The position numbers and the translations under genes are program-made. The notes under the pieces are model-generated. The model did not search any database. It was not told the DNA's origin and saw nothing but the letters and a program-made list of their open reading frames with translations. Positions 1 through 8,560 of a DNA stretch of 64,000 nucleotides are shown here, in pieces; position 1 is the stretch's first letter, and each line of letters begins with the position of its first letter. Origin of the DNA: Legionella spiritensis (GTDB lineage Bacteria > Pseudomonadota > Gammaproteobacteria > Legionellales > Legionellaceae); NCBI RefSeq assembly GCF_900186965.1, contig NZ_LT906457.1:2010501-2074500 (forward strand). Reading direction: 5' to 3'.

Positions 1-329
1 TCATGACGGAAATAAAATTTTTATTCAACACTACTAAGTATATACTCTATATAATCTAACATCAGAAATTTCCTGACGACCAGGTTTTGTGAGGCCGGCA
101 ATCCTTTATTCCCCCCTTCCAGGCAAGAAGTAGAATAAAAAGTGATTTATGCTTCAATAAATGAGTAAAATATGGTGAAATAAACCCCTATGAAAATAGG
201 GAAAATTCTTTTTATTCCACGGTCCGGAAATCACCTTTCTGACAAAATAGGCCTTTACAATTGATTATATTTTAATCATATGGTAAAATTTTTGCTAAAT
301 TAACCATCTCTAGAATAGAAGATTGAATC
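1..329. other. AT-rich intergenic region, no gene seen
   Basis: I see no convincing coding sequence here. Around 80-93 there is a weak match (CCAGGTTTTGTGA) to the terminus of the repeat family described below, probably a remnant. The stretch TTTACA near 253 followed by TATGGT near 278 could serve as a promoter for the gene starting at 330, but the match is weak. Confidence 0.4.
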
Positions 330-1052
330 ATGGCGAAAAATCCGGTTATCAATATTCCTGCATCACTGAGTCAATTTTTATCAAAAGCCGATGCGGACTA
401 TAAAAAATCATTAGCATCTATCCCTTTGTTTAATCCCCAAAAAACCAGGACATGGAATCACGATCAGAAAAAATATTTTGCCGCCGTCTTTTATCATCTG
501 AGAGGACATTTCATCAACTTCATGTGGTACGTTGCCAATTTCTCCTCTAACGAGCAGACCAAACAAATTATTATCAATAATATTCATGAAGAGCTCGGTA
601 TAGGCACTCGCTTTTCCCATGAGCTCTTATATGAACGCTTCGCCACGCAATGCGGTGTGGATATTCATAGTGAAATCGTTAATGAAACCCACTATACCCC
701 GTTTGCGAGGGAGTTTAACAAGTCTCATTTACAATGGCTGACCTGCCATGATGAGGATGAACGAATCGCTGCTTTTGCCGCCTATGAACGGCTTGATAAC
801 CTTGACTATCCTGATTTACTTGAACTGGCTCGTTCCCTGTCTCTCCCTCAGTCGGCTTTGACATTTTTTAATGTTCATGTTTATGTCGAGCACTTTGACT
901 CTACCATCGAATTATTACTTCCCATTTGGCATGATACGCCCGAAAAATTAAAAAGTGCGTTTGATTTTATCTATTCCCACCAATATAAAATGTGGCGTAA
1001 TTTGTCGGATTCCGTATTTTCACTGGTGGATGCGGACTGTCGCGTTGCTTAG
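330..1052 (+). CDS. Heme-oxygenase-like (TenA/PqqC/CADD-type) putative diiron protein
   Basis: This 240-residue, mostly helical protein looks like the heme-oxygenase-like fold group that includes PqqC, TenA, the HDO diiron oxidases and chlamydial CADD. Seen: an early helix with HEELG followed ten residues later by SHELLYERF, where the family has its first Glu and His ligands. Then AYERLDN, a plausible second Glu, and a late helix VHVYVEHFD. The last motif is usually H-x3-D-x2-H; here it reads H-x3-E-x2-D, so the metal site may be altered. The gene stands alone, ending about 50 bp before a repeat copy. CADD makes p-aminobenzoate from its own Tyr, and pabB lies 8 kb away, but that link is speculative. 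The substrate cannot be told from sequence. Confidence 0.6.
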   Translation: MAKNPVINIPASLSQFLSKADADYKKSLASIPLFNPQKTRTWNHDQKKYFAAVFYHLRGHFINFMWYVANFSSNEQTKQIIINNIHEELGIGTRFSHELLYERFATQCGVDIHSEIVNETHYTPFAREFNKSHLQWLTCHDEDERIAAFAAYERLDNLDYPDLLELARSLSLPQSALTFFNVHVYVEHFDSTIELLLPIWHDTPEKLKSAFDFIYSHQYKMWRNLSDSVFSLVDADCRVA

Positions 1053-1103
1053 AAAGGAAGTTAGGTCTGCAAAATTTGTTCAGGGTATCGGGTATATCGT
1101 TTC

Positions 1104-1206
1104 ACGGGGCCTGCGGCCGTATTGCAGGTTTTATGCTCCAATATTGTACCAGATGAACAGGTGAGTGGTTTTCCCGCATTACGGCTTCGCCTTCATGACG
1201 GGCTAC
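1104..1206. repeat. Core-only copy of the GTAGCCCG palindromic repeat
   Basis: The inner palindrome of the interspersed repeat family is present (GGCCTGCGGCCGTATTGC on the left, CCGCATTACGGCTTCGCC and GACGGGCTAC on the right), without the GGTTCTGTGAACC outer termini. It lies between the 3' end of the diiron-type gene and the 3' end of the convergent sensor kinase, so it could serve as a bidirectional terminator or mRNA stabiliser (inference). Confidence 0.8.
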
Positions 1207-1228
1207 CTCTTTTTTGTAAGGAGCCCGT

Positions 1229-2491
1229 CTAATCAACCTTGGGAAATTTGACTATGAAATGAGCGAATTCCCTGTCCTTACCCTTACAGGTAATTCCGCC
1301 ACCGGCGGCTTCCATGAGAAGTTTGCAATAAGCCAGCCCCACACCTGTTCCTTCCTTGCGATCGGAAAAGAAGGATTCAAAAATCCTGTCATTATTTTTT
1401 GTCAACAAGCCCTTGGCCGTGTCTCTGACATGCAGATAATTAAAATCATCCTTCTCATCACCTGGCTCCAGCCATATCATGATGTTGCCCTTGCCGGTTT
1501 CCTCAATGAATTCAAAGCTGTTTTTTAACAGATTCCACATAAGATTTTTAAATGCGACTTCTTCAACCCAGACTGAAAAATCCACATCGAGATTCAGCTT
1601 GACCAATGATTTTTGTTCTTCTTCCAGAGGATAATCATCCAGTGTTTTTTCCAGAAGATACTTTATGGAGTGGATGGTAAATGTACTGGTGTCGAATTTA
1701 TCGCGGCTAATATTGTGAAGCTGCATACTGATAAGCTGATTACCCATTTCTATCCCGCGGGTTATTTTATGCAGACTTTCCTTTAATATTTTTTGAACCT
1801 CGGAGTTATTTAATTTATCCAGAATCATTTCCTGAAGTTCGGCCTGCATATGAATACTGGCGAGTGGCGTTCTGAGATCATGGGCCAGACTACCGGCCAG
1901 CAATCGCATGCCCGATAATCGCCCTGCCTGGATAATTTCCCTGTCCCTGGCAAACAGGGCACCAATAATGACCGCAGCACTATAAGTAATCATCAAACTG
2001 AATGTGGACAAGCTTCCGGGTATGTATTCAAAAGCATTACCGGTCATGTAAAAAAAATAAATAAACGCGAAACCCACGCCTAGACACAATAATACGAGTG
2101 CACCCAAAACACTGGTTACCAGAAGGAGAAAAAAAATGGCGGACACACAATTCATGAGCCACAACGTAGCGCCATGATTAAGCAAGGTCAGGTAAGCAAA
2201 AAAAAAGGGCAGGCAATACAACAGGGTCATGTACCAGAAGACAGGAAGTATTTTTTGAACACGAAGTGGCCAGAATTTGTTTGCCGCTAACAAGGCACAT
2301 AATGTTGTAGCTAAAAGTCTGAGGAAAAATTCCTCACTCAGCTGAAAACTTTCCAGCTTCCAGAAAACACCAAAAAGAGGAAAATTAACCATCATGACAA
2401 GCCCGAACAAGGTGATCTGATGACTGGCATCTTCCGTTTGTTTTACTATGTATTGATAAACATTATGAAAAATGTTGTTTAAACGTTGCAT
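1229..2491 (-). CDS. Membrane sensor histidine kinase, LqsS/CqsS-like
   Basis: 420 residues. Residues about 28-180 are strongly hydrophobic and give roughly six membrane segments. A HisKA-type H-box follows (LAHDLRTPL, phospho-acceptor His near 204), then an N-box (NLMWNLLKNSFEF, Asn near 320), a G1-like DTAKGL and a G2 box with GTGVGLAYCK. There is no receiver domain. A six-segment membrane sensor without a periplasmic domain plus a HisKA/HATPase core matches the autoinducer kinases CqsS of Vibrio and LqsS/LqsT of Legionella, which sense alpha-hydroxyketones. There is no lqsA synthase or lqsR regulator beside it, so it resembles an orphan such as LqsT. The ligand and partner are inferred only. 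The gene is convergent with the upstream diiron-type gene. Confidence 0.75.
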   Translation of the reverse strand: MQRLNNIFHNVYQYIVKQTEDASHQITLFGLVMMVNFPLFGVFWKLESFQLSEEFFLRLLATTLCALLAANKFWPLRVQKILPVFWYMTLLYCLPFFFAYLTLLNHGATLWLMNCVSAIFFLLLVTSVLGALVLLCLGVGFAFIYFFYMTGNAFEYIPGSLSTFSLMITYSAAVIIGALFARDREIIQAGRLSGMRLLAGSLAHDLRTPLASIHMQAELQEMILDKLNNSEVQKILKESLHKITRGIEMGNQLISMQLHNISRDKFDTSTFTIHSIKYLLEKTLDDYPLEEEQKSLVKLNLDVDFSVWVEEVAFKNLMWNLLKNSFEFIEETGKGNIMIWLEPGDEKDDFNYLHVRDTAKGLLTKNNDRIFESFFSDRKEGTGVGLAYCKLLMEAAGGGITCKGKDREFAHFIVKFPKVD

Positions 2492-2563
2492 TCTTAAGAG
2501 TAATTCAATTCGATTTAAGCAAACGGGAAGGATACCACATTCGTATCAATAAGTGATTATGTA

Positions 2564-2620
2564 ACCTTATTTTATAATAAGGTCGGCCCATATTTTCGCT
2601 TCGCGCAGCAAACATATGGG
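2564..2620. other. Two adjacent hairpins in a 240-bp intergenic region
   Basis: An 8-bp perfect stem (ACCTTATT / AATAAGGT, four-base loop) at 2564-2583 is followed by a 7-bp stem (CCCATAT at 2587-2593 / ATATGGG at 2614-2620). The word AATAAGGT recurs at 2645 and its near complement ACCTTATA at about 2707. The hairpins lie upstream of the sensor-kinase gene and downstream of the unknown gene at 2732-3622. They could be a terminator for the latter, a regulatory structure, or the remains of a small mobile repeat. No U-tract follows on the minus strand, so a simple intrinsic terminator is not obvious. Confidence 0.4.
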
Positions 2621-2731
2621 TAATTAATAGTCATTTTGGTTATTAATAAGGTGAATATCGATGGCAGTCAAGACATCTCCTCACTCAATCGTTCGGTTGC
2701 CAACCGCACCTTATACGAAACGTCCATATAA

Positions 2732-3622
2732 TCAGGAGGATTCATCTCCTATTTCGGGATCAAAATAGAGCTCCTGACGATTGATTTCAACCTGATTTTT
2801 ATCGATTTTATAATCGGATAACTGCATGATAAGAGTGTTTACCCGCACTATCATACTGGAAAAATCACTGCGAAACTGTTTCAGCCTTGCAGTCATCTGC
2901 GTCACTTTATCACTGAAATTCTCTTTTATGGCATCGGTTTCCGCACTAAAATTATTCAGTGTTGCCAGCTGCTCCATGATGCTTGCGTACATCTCCGCAG
3001 TCAATGTCACGCCCAAAATTGCCTCGACACTCGCCCGGTACTTGTCACCGGACATGGCGGACTCCTTTTTAAAGTCATACTGTACCAGCAGTTTGGTTAC
3101 GATCTGCTTAACCTGCTCTTCGGTTTTGCTCACATTGTTCCGACGCAAAAAATCCCGGATCCCTTTATTAACGCTTACCATCGCCTGATTCCATGCTGCG
3201 GCATGTTTGATAAGAAGGGATTGACTTTCCGATATCAGTTTGTAATGTTCCAGTTCCAGTTCATGCAACGTTTCGCTCATCGCCATTAATTTTTGTCGTT
3301 CTTCTTCCAGTTCTTCCCGGGTTGTGTATCCCGGAGAATTGTCATCTTTGGTACCCTGTCCGGCAAGAAGATAATCCACAAAAAGCTTTTGTGCGTAAAC
3401 CTGATAGTCGTAGGCTTGTTGATATATAATGCCGTTCAGTACGTTTTTTAACGGCAATTGAATAAGACGACGATAAAACGTATTGGGCGTTTTTAAAGCC
3501 TTTATCAAATCATCCTGATCAAGTTGAATGTTATAACGTGCTAGAATCCGACTGATGGTTACCAATCCGTAAGTGGAGAACCACATGGACAAATCTTCAT
3601 GCTCGGTTTGTTCTTCGTTCAT
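2732..3622 (-). CDS. Unknown helical protein with central coiled coil
   Basis: I do not recognise a family. The 296 residues lack a signal peptide and membrane segments. The middle (about 105-135, rich in Glu, Leu and Lys) looks like a short coiled coil, and the C-terminal third has further heptad-like helices. The start is well supported by GGAAGA a few bases upstream of the ATG. It is divergent from miaE with 69 bp between the starts, so the two may share a promoter region. Absence of cysteines and an acidic tail suggest a cytosolic or structural protein; an effector role is possible but nothing specific supports it. Confidence 0.65.
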   Translation of the reverse strand: MNEEQTEHEDLSMWFSTYGLVTISRILARYNIQLDQDDLIKALKTPNTFYRRLIQLPLKNVLNGIIYQQAYDYQVYAQKLFVDYLLAGQGTKDDNSPGYTTREELEEERQKLMAMSETLHELELEHYKLISESQSLLIKHAAAWNQAMVSVNKGIRDFLRRNNVSKTEEQVKQIVTKLLVQYDFKKESAMSGDKYRASVEAILGVTLTAEMYASIMEQLATLNNFSAETDAIKENFSDKVTQMTARLKQFRSDFSSMIVRVNTLIMQLSDYKIDKNQVEINRQELYFDPEIGDESS

Positions 3623-3691
3623 TATTCTTCCAACTTGATTTTATAACCGTCTGTGTTATAAGACTTTATCGTTATTATAGATTATTAACAG

Positions 3692-4315
3692 ATGCTAAAC
3701 CCAATAACCACCGATTTGCAAATATTAACGGATTTTCTTCGTGTTCCAACCCCTGTCCAATGGCTGGAGGCCGCCGTAGACAACCTGCCGCTTTTATTAC
3801 TGGATCACGCCCACTGTGAACGCAAGGCGGCCGCAACCGCCCTGAACTTTATCAGCAAATATCCGGAACAAAAGCAACTGGTGGCGGTTATGTCTCCTCT
3901 GGCACGTGAAGAATTATTGCACTTTGAAAAAGTGCTTGATTTGATGAATGCGCGTAAACTGCGTTTTCGCCCCTTGCCGCCCGGCGGTTACGCGCAAACA
4001 CTCCATCAGATGGTGACCAAACAGGTCGGCAGGGAACGATTATGTGAGCAACTGCTGACAGGCGCCATTATAGAAGCACGCTCCTGCGAACGTTTTTTTG
4101 CCTTGCTGCCTTTTCTAAAAGACGAGGAACTACATAAATTTTACCGGTCTCTGGTCAAATCGGAAGCGCGCCATTTTGAAAATTACCTGGCTTTGGCTAA
4201 CAATTGCGGGGTGCCCTGTGCGGACAGACTGGATAAATTACTGGCGTGTGAAAACGTTCTGATTACAAATGACGACAAGGTATTTCGCTTTCATAGCGGC
4301 ATACCTTGCTCGTGA
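3692..4315 (+). CDS. miaE: tRNA 2-methylthio-N6-isopentenyladenosine-37 hydroxylase MiaE
   Basis: MiaE is a diiron monooxygenase that hydroxylates the isopentenyl group of ms2i6A at position 37 of tRNAs reading codons that begin with U. The 207-residue length fits the family. The four-helix carboxylate ligand set is visible: Glu43 (HCERKAAA), Glu74-x2-His77 (EELLHFEK), Glu128 (GAIIEARSCERF) and Glu158-x2-His161 (SEARHFENY). The ATG at 3692 has no strong ribosome-binding site. The gene stands alone between a divergent unknown gene and a convergent unknown gene. Confidence is high because both ExxH pairs are intact and properly spaced. Confidence 0.95.
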   Translation: MLNPITTDLQILTDFLRVPTPVQWLEAAVDNLPLLLLDHAHCERKAAATALNFISKYPEQKQLVAVMSPLAREELLHFEKVLDLMNARKLRFRPLPPGGYAQTLHQMVTKQVGRERLCEQLLTGAIIEARSCERFFALLPFLKDEELHKFYRSLVKSEARHFENYLALANNCGVPCADRLDKLLACENVLITNDDKVFRFHSGIPCS

Positions 4316-4333
4316 TACCGGGTTCGATTCCTT

Positions 4334-5086
4334 TTATCTGGGACCTGGAGTACTTTCCAGAGTTATATTTGGCATGGTAAAACGTTTACCGAGAAAAGTA
4401 TTAATGTTTAAGCCGCCGTCCGTATTGAGCGCCTCAAATTTCTCCTGAGTCAAAGGCTCATTGCCTTCCTTGCTAAGGAGCTTGGGCGGGGTTTCATTGT
4501 TTGGTTTGTATCCCCTCAAGTCCGCCCATATCATGATACCGGCTTTAAACCGCTCTTTACTATCGTCGGAAATATCCTCTCCATCATAACGCGGCCCATC
4601 CAGATCAAAACTCCCATCCTCGTTAAAATGAAGATCATACTCAAATGATCCCGGTGCCGTGTCGCTGATTATTTTTCCCGCCTTGTCTTCTATCTTTCTA
4701 TTGATAAAAGAAGCCATTGCGGTAGGCCCGCCAACAAAGATTTTTTTCAACAACCACGCTGTCGGACCCGCACCTGCCGAGGCGTGTACGGCTTTGTTTA
4801 GCAGTTCGGCACCTTCCCACATCTTCATAAAGGCCGTATACAGCTCAACCGCAAAAGTGGCCGTGCCGGGAGACTGCAGATCTTTAGCGACCCTTTCAAC
4901 TTCCGCCCATGCCTTGTCAGCTTTGGTCTGCTGCTTTTCATCCCTGATTTTTTTGGCTTCATCTTTCATGAGTTGCTGGGAAGTGAGTTCCTTTCCCCTC
5001 AATTCCTGGCGAATGAGTATATCCCGTTCTTTTTCAAGATTTTTTTTTCGTTTCTCTTCTTGTCTGATTTCTTCATGAGTCGGCAT
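4334..5086 (-). CDS. Unknown protein, charged N-terminus, last gene of the minC group
   Basis: Unrecognised. The first 70 residues are a very charged Lys/Glu/Arg helix, probably coiled coil. A hydrophobic stretch (about 110-135, GPTAWLLKKIFVGGPTAMAS) follows, then an acidic Gly/Asp segment and a polar C-terminus. The reading frame also opens at a TTG at 5101, overlapping lpxH by four bases, but the ATG at 5086 (MPTHEEIRQEE) is the better start because the TTG-derived leader is odd. It lies immediately downstream of lpxH on the same strand and is probably co-transcribed with minC and lpxH. It could be an effector-like orphan that joined the operon; this is not testable by eye. Confidence 0.6.
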   Translation of the reverse strand: MPTHEEIRQEEKRKKNLEKERDILIRQELRGKELTSQQLMKDEAKKIRDEKQQTKADKAWAEVERVAKDLQSPGTATFAVELYTAFMKMWEGAELLNKAVHASAGAGPTAWLLKKIFVGGPTAMASFINRKIEDKAGKIISDTAPGSFEYDLHFNEDGSFDLDGPRYDGEDISDDSKERFKAGIMIWADLRGYKPNNETPPKLLSKEGNEPLTQEKFEALNTDGGLNINTFLGKRFTMPNITLESTPGPR

Positions 5087-5097
5087 GGCAAAAACCC

Positions 5098-5826
5098 TCA
5101 ATAAACTATACTTTGACTAAATTCAAACCCTTTTGAATGATGATAACACAGTATGGTCGGTCTGTCATCCCAATCGCTCAGCACATACTGTTGATAAACC
5201 CTTCCCTGAAACTCATGGCGGGTTATTCCAGGCTTGTGTGTATGGCCATGGATCACAGCAGTAGTCCGCCATTTCGCAAGTTGCGGCAACATGGCTTGCG
5301 GCACAACATCCATCACCGACGGATCCTTGCCGCGGTGTTGCTGGCTTCGTTGCCGGACATGATTCACCATTCGGTTACGATATCGATACGGCAGTAACAA
5401 AAACAGGGGCACAAAAAGACGATTACGGGTTAGCCGGCGAAAACGCTGATGCCCTTTGTCCAGGGTGCAGTAACTATCCCCGTGGGACAACAACACCGAC
5501 TCTCCGCTTACATGGAGAATCGCCGGGTCTTTTAACAGAACCATCCCGGCAATCGCTGCAAACGCCTTCCCCAGTAAAAAATCACGGTTGCCGTGCATAT
5601 AATAGATTGTTAACCCTTGCTCTGCCGCTTCCCGCAACATCCGGGCAATACCGAGACTCCACGAATCCATCCCGTCATCACCGGGCCAGACGTGAAAAAA
5701 ATCACCGAGAATATAAAGCGTTCGTGTGTTGACAACCGCCCATGCCATAAAGGACTGAAATCGCGAGGTAATGTCGGGATGCTCAGGATGCAAATGCAAA
5801 TCGGAAATAAATACGGCGTCTAGCAT
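5098..5826 (-). CDS. lpxH: UDP-2,3-diacylglucosamine diphosphatase LpxH
   Basis: LpxH hydrolyses UDP-2,3-diacylglucosamine to lipid X and UMP, the fourth step of lipid A synthesis, at the inner face of the cytoplasmic membrane. The calcineurin-like phosphoesterase motifs are all present: SDLHL (Asp9, His11), GDFFHVWPGDD (Asp42), MHGNRDFLLG (Asn80, Arg81), SHGDSYC (His115) and HGHTHKPG (His193, His195). Its length, 242 residues, is normal. The start codon overlaps the end of minC by seven bases (ATGCTAG), so the two are translationally coupled. A hydrophobic helix near 135-148 (LFVPLFLLLPYRY) fits the membrane-associated cap seen in the family. Confidence 0.95.
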   Translation of the reverse strand: MLDAVFISDLHLHPEHPDITSRFQSFMAWAVVNTRTLYILGDFFHVWPGDDGMDSWSLGIARMLREAAEQGLTIYYMHGNRDFLLGKAFAAIAGMVLLKDPAILHVSGESVLLSHGDSYCTLDKGHQRFRRLTRNRLFVPLFLLLPYRYRNRMVNHVRQRSQQHRGKDPSVMDVVPQAMLPQLAKWRTTAVIHGHTHKPGITRHEFQGRVYQQYVLSDWDDRPTILCYHHSKGFEFSQSIVY

Positions 5827-6539
5827 AAAGGTTCAATTTGTATATGATCATCCTGAAGATAAATCTGACAAGGGCCTTCCTGCCTGTCAATCGCGTCACT
5901 CAGGCGATAAAAACCGGCGATAGACACCAGCTCGGCCTCCAGTGAAAGGCAGAATATTCGGGCCTTTCTGTTGCCGGATATACCGGCGAGCGCCCTGCCG
6001 CGCAAGGCGCCATACACATGAATGTTACCGTCCGCCAGCAATTCGGCGCCATGACTGACCGGTGCGGTAATAACCAAATCCCCGCCCTTGCCGACCACCT
6101 GCTGGCCGGAACGAACCGGCGTAGTTAACAGCTTGTTCCGGTTCAAGTCAACGGCAGGTTCCTGTTCTTCCGGTGTTTCTTCCAGCAGGCTTTTATCATG
6201 GCTGGCCGAGGCGTTTAATACGGCGAGACCCATGCACTGGGCGATAGAGGAAAGCGCCGGGTTTGCTCCCTGAATAGCAACGGGAAGAATCTGGCGCAAC
6301 CTTAAAATCCGGCAAATATCTTGTAAATCAATGCTATTCTCGCTGATAGCGGTGCAATCCAGTACCACCGGGGTATTATCGAATAATTTTGGCGCCTGGG
6401 CGATGACTTCGTCCAGATGTTGTTCAAAAGCCTGTTTGTCCTGATGCAGAAGCTGAAGCACCGTAAAAGTGTACAACCTGCCCTTTAATTTAAAAGCTTG
6501 TGATTTCAACATATTATCCGGCATATCTACGATATCCAT
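5820..6539 (-). CDS. minC: Septum site-determining protein MinC
   Basis: MinC blocks FtsZ ring formation away from midcell, acting with MinD. The N-terminal FtsZ-binding domain covers about residues 8-110. The C-terminal beta-helix domain shows the conserved pattern GKGGDLVITAPVSHGAE, DGNIHVYGALRGRALAG and the closing IAGFYRLSD. The frame opens at a GTG at 6542, but the following ATG at 6539 is the likely start. minD and minE are not beside it; instead minC is coupled to lpxH, which departs from the enterobacterial minCDE order. The coupling places a cell-division inhibitor and a lipid A enzyme on one message. Confidence 0.93.
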   Translation of the reverse strand: MDIVDMPDNMLKSQAFKLKGRLYTFTVLQLLHQDKQAFEQHLDEVIAQAPKLFDNTPVVLDCTAISENSIDLQDICRILRLRQILPVAIQGANPALSSIAQCMGLAVLNASASHDKSLLEETPEEQEPAVDLNRNKLLTTPVRSGQQVVGKGGDLVITAPVSHGAELLADGNIHVYGALRGRALAGISGNRKARIFCLSLEAELVSIAGFYRLSDAIDRQEGPCQIYLQDDHIQIEPLC

Positions 6540-6595
6540 CACTGATTTTTTTGTTTATACTAACACGAGTGGGAAAATAACAGAAGGACATCAAT

Positions 6596-8254
6596 ATGGA
6601 TAAGGTATGGCTCTCCCAGTATCAAAAGGGCGTTCCTGCGACAATTAATGCGGATGAATACGCCTCATTGGTGTCGCTGTTTGAGGAGTCCTGTAAAAAA
6701 AATGCAAAAAATACGGCTTACGTTAACCTGGGCTGCAAACTCACCTATGAGGAACTGGAACAGAAAAGCCGGCAGTTTGCCGTATTTTTGCAGCAATTGG
6801 GCCTGAAAAAAGGGGCACGGGTCGCCCTGATGATGCCCAATGTGCTGCAATACCCGGTTGCCTTGTTCGGTCTTTTAAGAGGCGGGTTCATCGCGGTCAA
6901 CACGAATCCTCTCTACACCTCCGATGAGTTAAAACATCAATTGAACGATTCCGGGGCGGAAGTCATCGTCGTGCTGGCGAATTTTGCCAATACCGTGGAA
7001 AAAGTCTTGCCGCACACCAGTCTGAAACACGTTGTTATTACCGAAATAGGCGATCTGTTTCCCACTGTCAAACGAGTCATCGTAAACGCCGTTGTCCGCT
7101 ACATAAAAAAAATGGTGCCCGCCTATCATATTCCTATGGCCGTCCCATTTAACGAAGCTCTGAAAAGCGGACATAACAAACCTCTCAACACTCCAACGCT
7201 GTCTCACCAGGACATCGCGTTTCTGCAGTACACCGGCGGTACAACCGGTTTGGCCAAAGGGGCGGTGCTGACCCACGGCAATATGGTCAGCAATGTATTG
7301 CAGGCTTATTCCTGGATTTGTCCGTTGCATATTGGCAGCCATGACACCATTATTACCGCCCTGCCCCTGTACCATATTTTCTCACTGACAGCCAATTGCC
7401 TGACGTTTATGAAAGCCGGCGCCAAAAATATCCTGATTACCAACCCGCGGGATATTCCTCATTTTATCAAGGAAATAAAAAACACCCAGTTCACGGCAAT
7501 TACCGGTGTCAATACTCTGTTTAACGCCTTGCTGAATAATCCCAAATTTGCCGAGGTGGATTTTTCCAAGGTCAAACTTGCCTTATCCGGAGGCATGGCC
7601 TTGCAAAAGAGCGTTTCCCTGAAATGGCGTGAAGTCACAAAATCGCGGGTATTGGAAGCGTATGGCTTAACCGAAACGTCGCCGGCCGTGACCATTAACC
7701 CCATGTATCTGGAAGAATACAACGGCAGCATCGGACTTCCCTTGCCCTCAACGGACATCTCCGTTCGGGATGAATCAGGAGAGGAAGTGGCTCCAGGCAC
7801 ACCGGGCGAGCTTTGCGTCAAGGGGCCACAGGTGATGAGCGGTTATTGGCAACACCCGGACGAAACGGCGTTGGTATTCACCAAAGATGGTTATTTGCGA
7901 ACCGGCGATATTGCCACGGTTGACGAAAAAGGCTTTGTCTATCTGGTAGATCGTAAAAAGGATATGATTGACGTGTCCGGATTCAACGTGTACCCCAATG
8001 AAGTCGAACAGGTCATTGGCATGCTTCCCGGAGTCCTGGAGGTAGGCGTGGTCGGTGAGGTGTACGAAGACAGCGGGGAACGCGTGAAAGCCTGTATCGT
8101 AAAACGGGATCCCAGCCTGACGGCCGAAGAGGTTATCGCGCATTGCCGGGAACATCTGACCCGCTATAAGGTTCCCAAGGTTGTGGAGTTCTATAATGAA
8201 TTACCAAAAACCAACGTCGGGAAAATTCTAAGAAGGGCGTTAAGAAAACCCTGA
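6596..8254 (+). CDS. fadD: Long-chain fatty-acid CoA ligase FadD
   Basis: This 552-residue AMP-forming acyl-CoA synthetase activates long-chain fatty acids at the inner membrane for beta-oxidation. Seen: the P-loop-like YTGGTTGLAKGA (about 212-223), the adenine-binding YGLTETSP (about 355), and the hinge and C-terminal block GYLRTGDIATVDEKGF and DRKKDMIDVSGFNVYPNEVE. The C-terminal catalytic Lys is in PKTNVGKILRR. A good ribosome-binding site (AGAAGGA) precedes the ATG. The gene is divergent from minC and ends 20 bp before a full repeat element. Family and length match proteobacterial FadD well; chain-length preference is not readable. Confidence 0.92.
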   Translation: MDKVWLSQYQKGVPATINADEYASLVSLFEESCKKNAKNTAYVNLGCKLTYEELEQKSRQFAVFLQQLGLKKGARVALMMPNVLQYPVALFGLLRGGFIAVNTNPLYTSDELKHQLNDSGAEVIVVLANFANTVEKVLPHTSLKHVVITEIGDLFPTVKRVIVNAVVRYIKKMVPAYHIPMAVPFNEALKSGHNKPLNTPTLSHQDIAFLQYTGGTTGLAKGAVLTHGNMVSNVLQAYSWICPLHIGSHDTIITALPLYHIFSLTANCLTFMKAGAKNILITNPRDIPHFIKEIKNTQFTAITGVNTLFNALLNNPKFAEVDFSKVKLALSGGMALQKSVSLKWREVTKSRVLEAYGLTETSPAVTINPMYLEEYNGSIGLPLPSTDISVRDESGEEVAPGTPGELCVKGPQVMSGYWQHPDETALVFTKDGYLRTGDIATVDEKGFVYLVDRKKDMIDVSGFNVYPNEVEQVIGMLPGVLEVGVVGEVYEDSGERVKACIVKRDPSLTAEEVIAHCREHLTRYKVPKVVEFYNELPKTNVGKILRRALRKP

Positions 8255-8274
8255 ATTTTGACCAGTTGATTTGT

Positions 8275-8508
8275 TGGGCTGTCTAGGTTCTGTGAACCAA
8301 AGTTTCTTCGCACCATTTTTTGCGAAAAGGCCGTAGCCCGTAAGGAGGCCTGCGGCCGTATTGCGGGTTTGATGTGCCAATTAGGAACGTTATCCCGCAT
8401 TACGGCTTCGCCTTCATGACGGGCTACAAGACATTATTATTTGGTGTGCAACAATAGTTGCCTTGGTTTCGATCGGAAAAAATTGGTTCACAGAACCCAG
8501 ACAGCCCA
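8275..8508. repeat. Full-length composite inverted-repeat element (arm type A)
   Basis: 234-bp element. The 26-bp ends are near-perfect inverted repeats (TGGGCTGTCTAGGTTCTG at 8275 and its mirror ending 8508, one mismatch). Inside are the type-A arms (GATCGGAAA and the dyad around ATTGTTGCACACC) and the core from GTAGCCCGTAAGGAGG to GACGGGCTAC. It fills the space between convergent fadD and the Nudix gene. No open reading frame of its own is credible. See the findings for the family as a whole. Confidence 0.9.
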
Positions 8509-8560
8509 TCCTGTATTTAATGGATTGCAACGCTTCCCATCCGGTTTAAAATGATGTACA

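Noticed and set aside
955..1164. Small plus-strand frame overlapping the end of the diiron-type gene
   Set aside because: It overlaps the gene in another frame and then runs into a repeat core; no ribosome-binding site or family likeness.
1229..2491. A complete lqs quorum-sensing cluster
   Set aside because: Only the kinase is present; neighbours are not lqsA, lqsR or hdeD.
4310..4345. Possible tRNA T-arm (GGGTTCGATTCC)
   Set aside because: The flanking bases do not pair as a T stem, and no acceptor, D or anticodon arm can be built around it; it follows the end of miaE.
8191..8400. Small frames in the repeat elements encoding KPAIRPQASLRAT
   Set aside because: The same peptide appears wherever the repeat core occurs (about 8, 13, 20, 37, 40 and 48 kb). 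It has no start signals and is a by-product of the repeat sequence.
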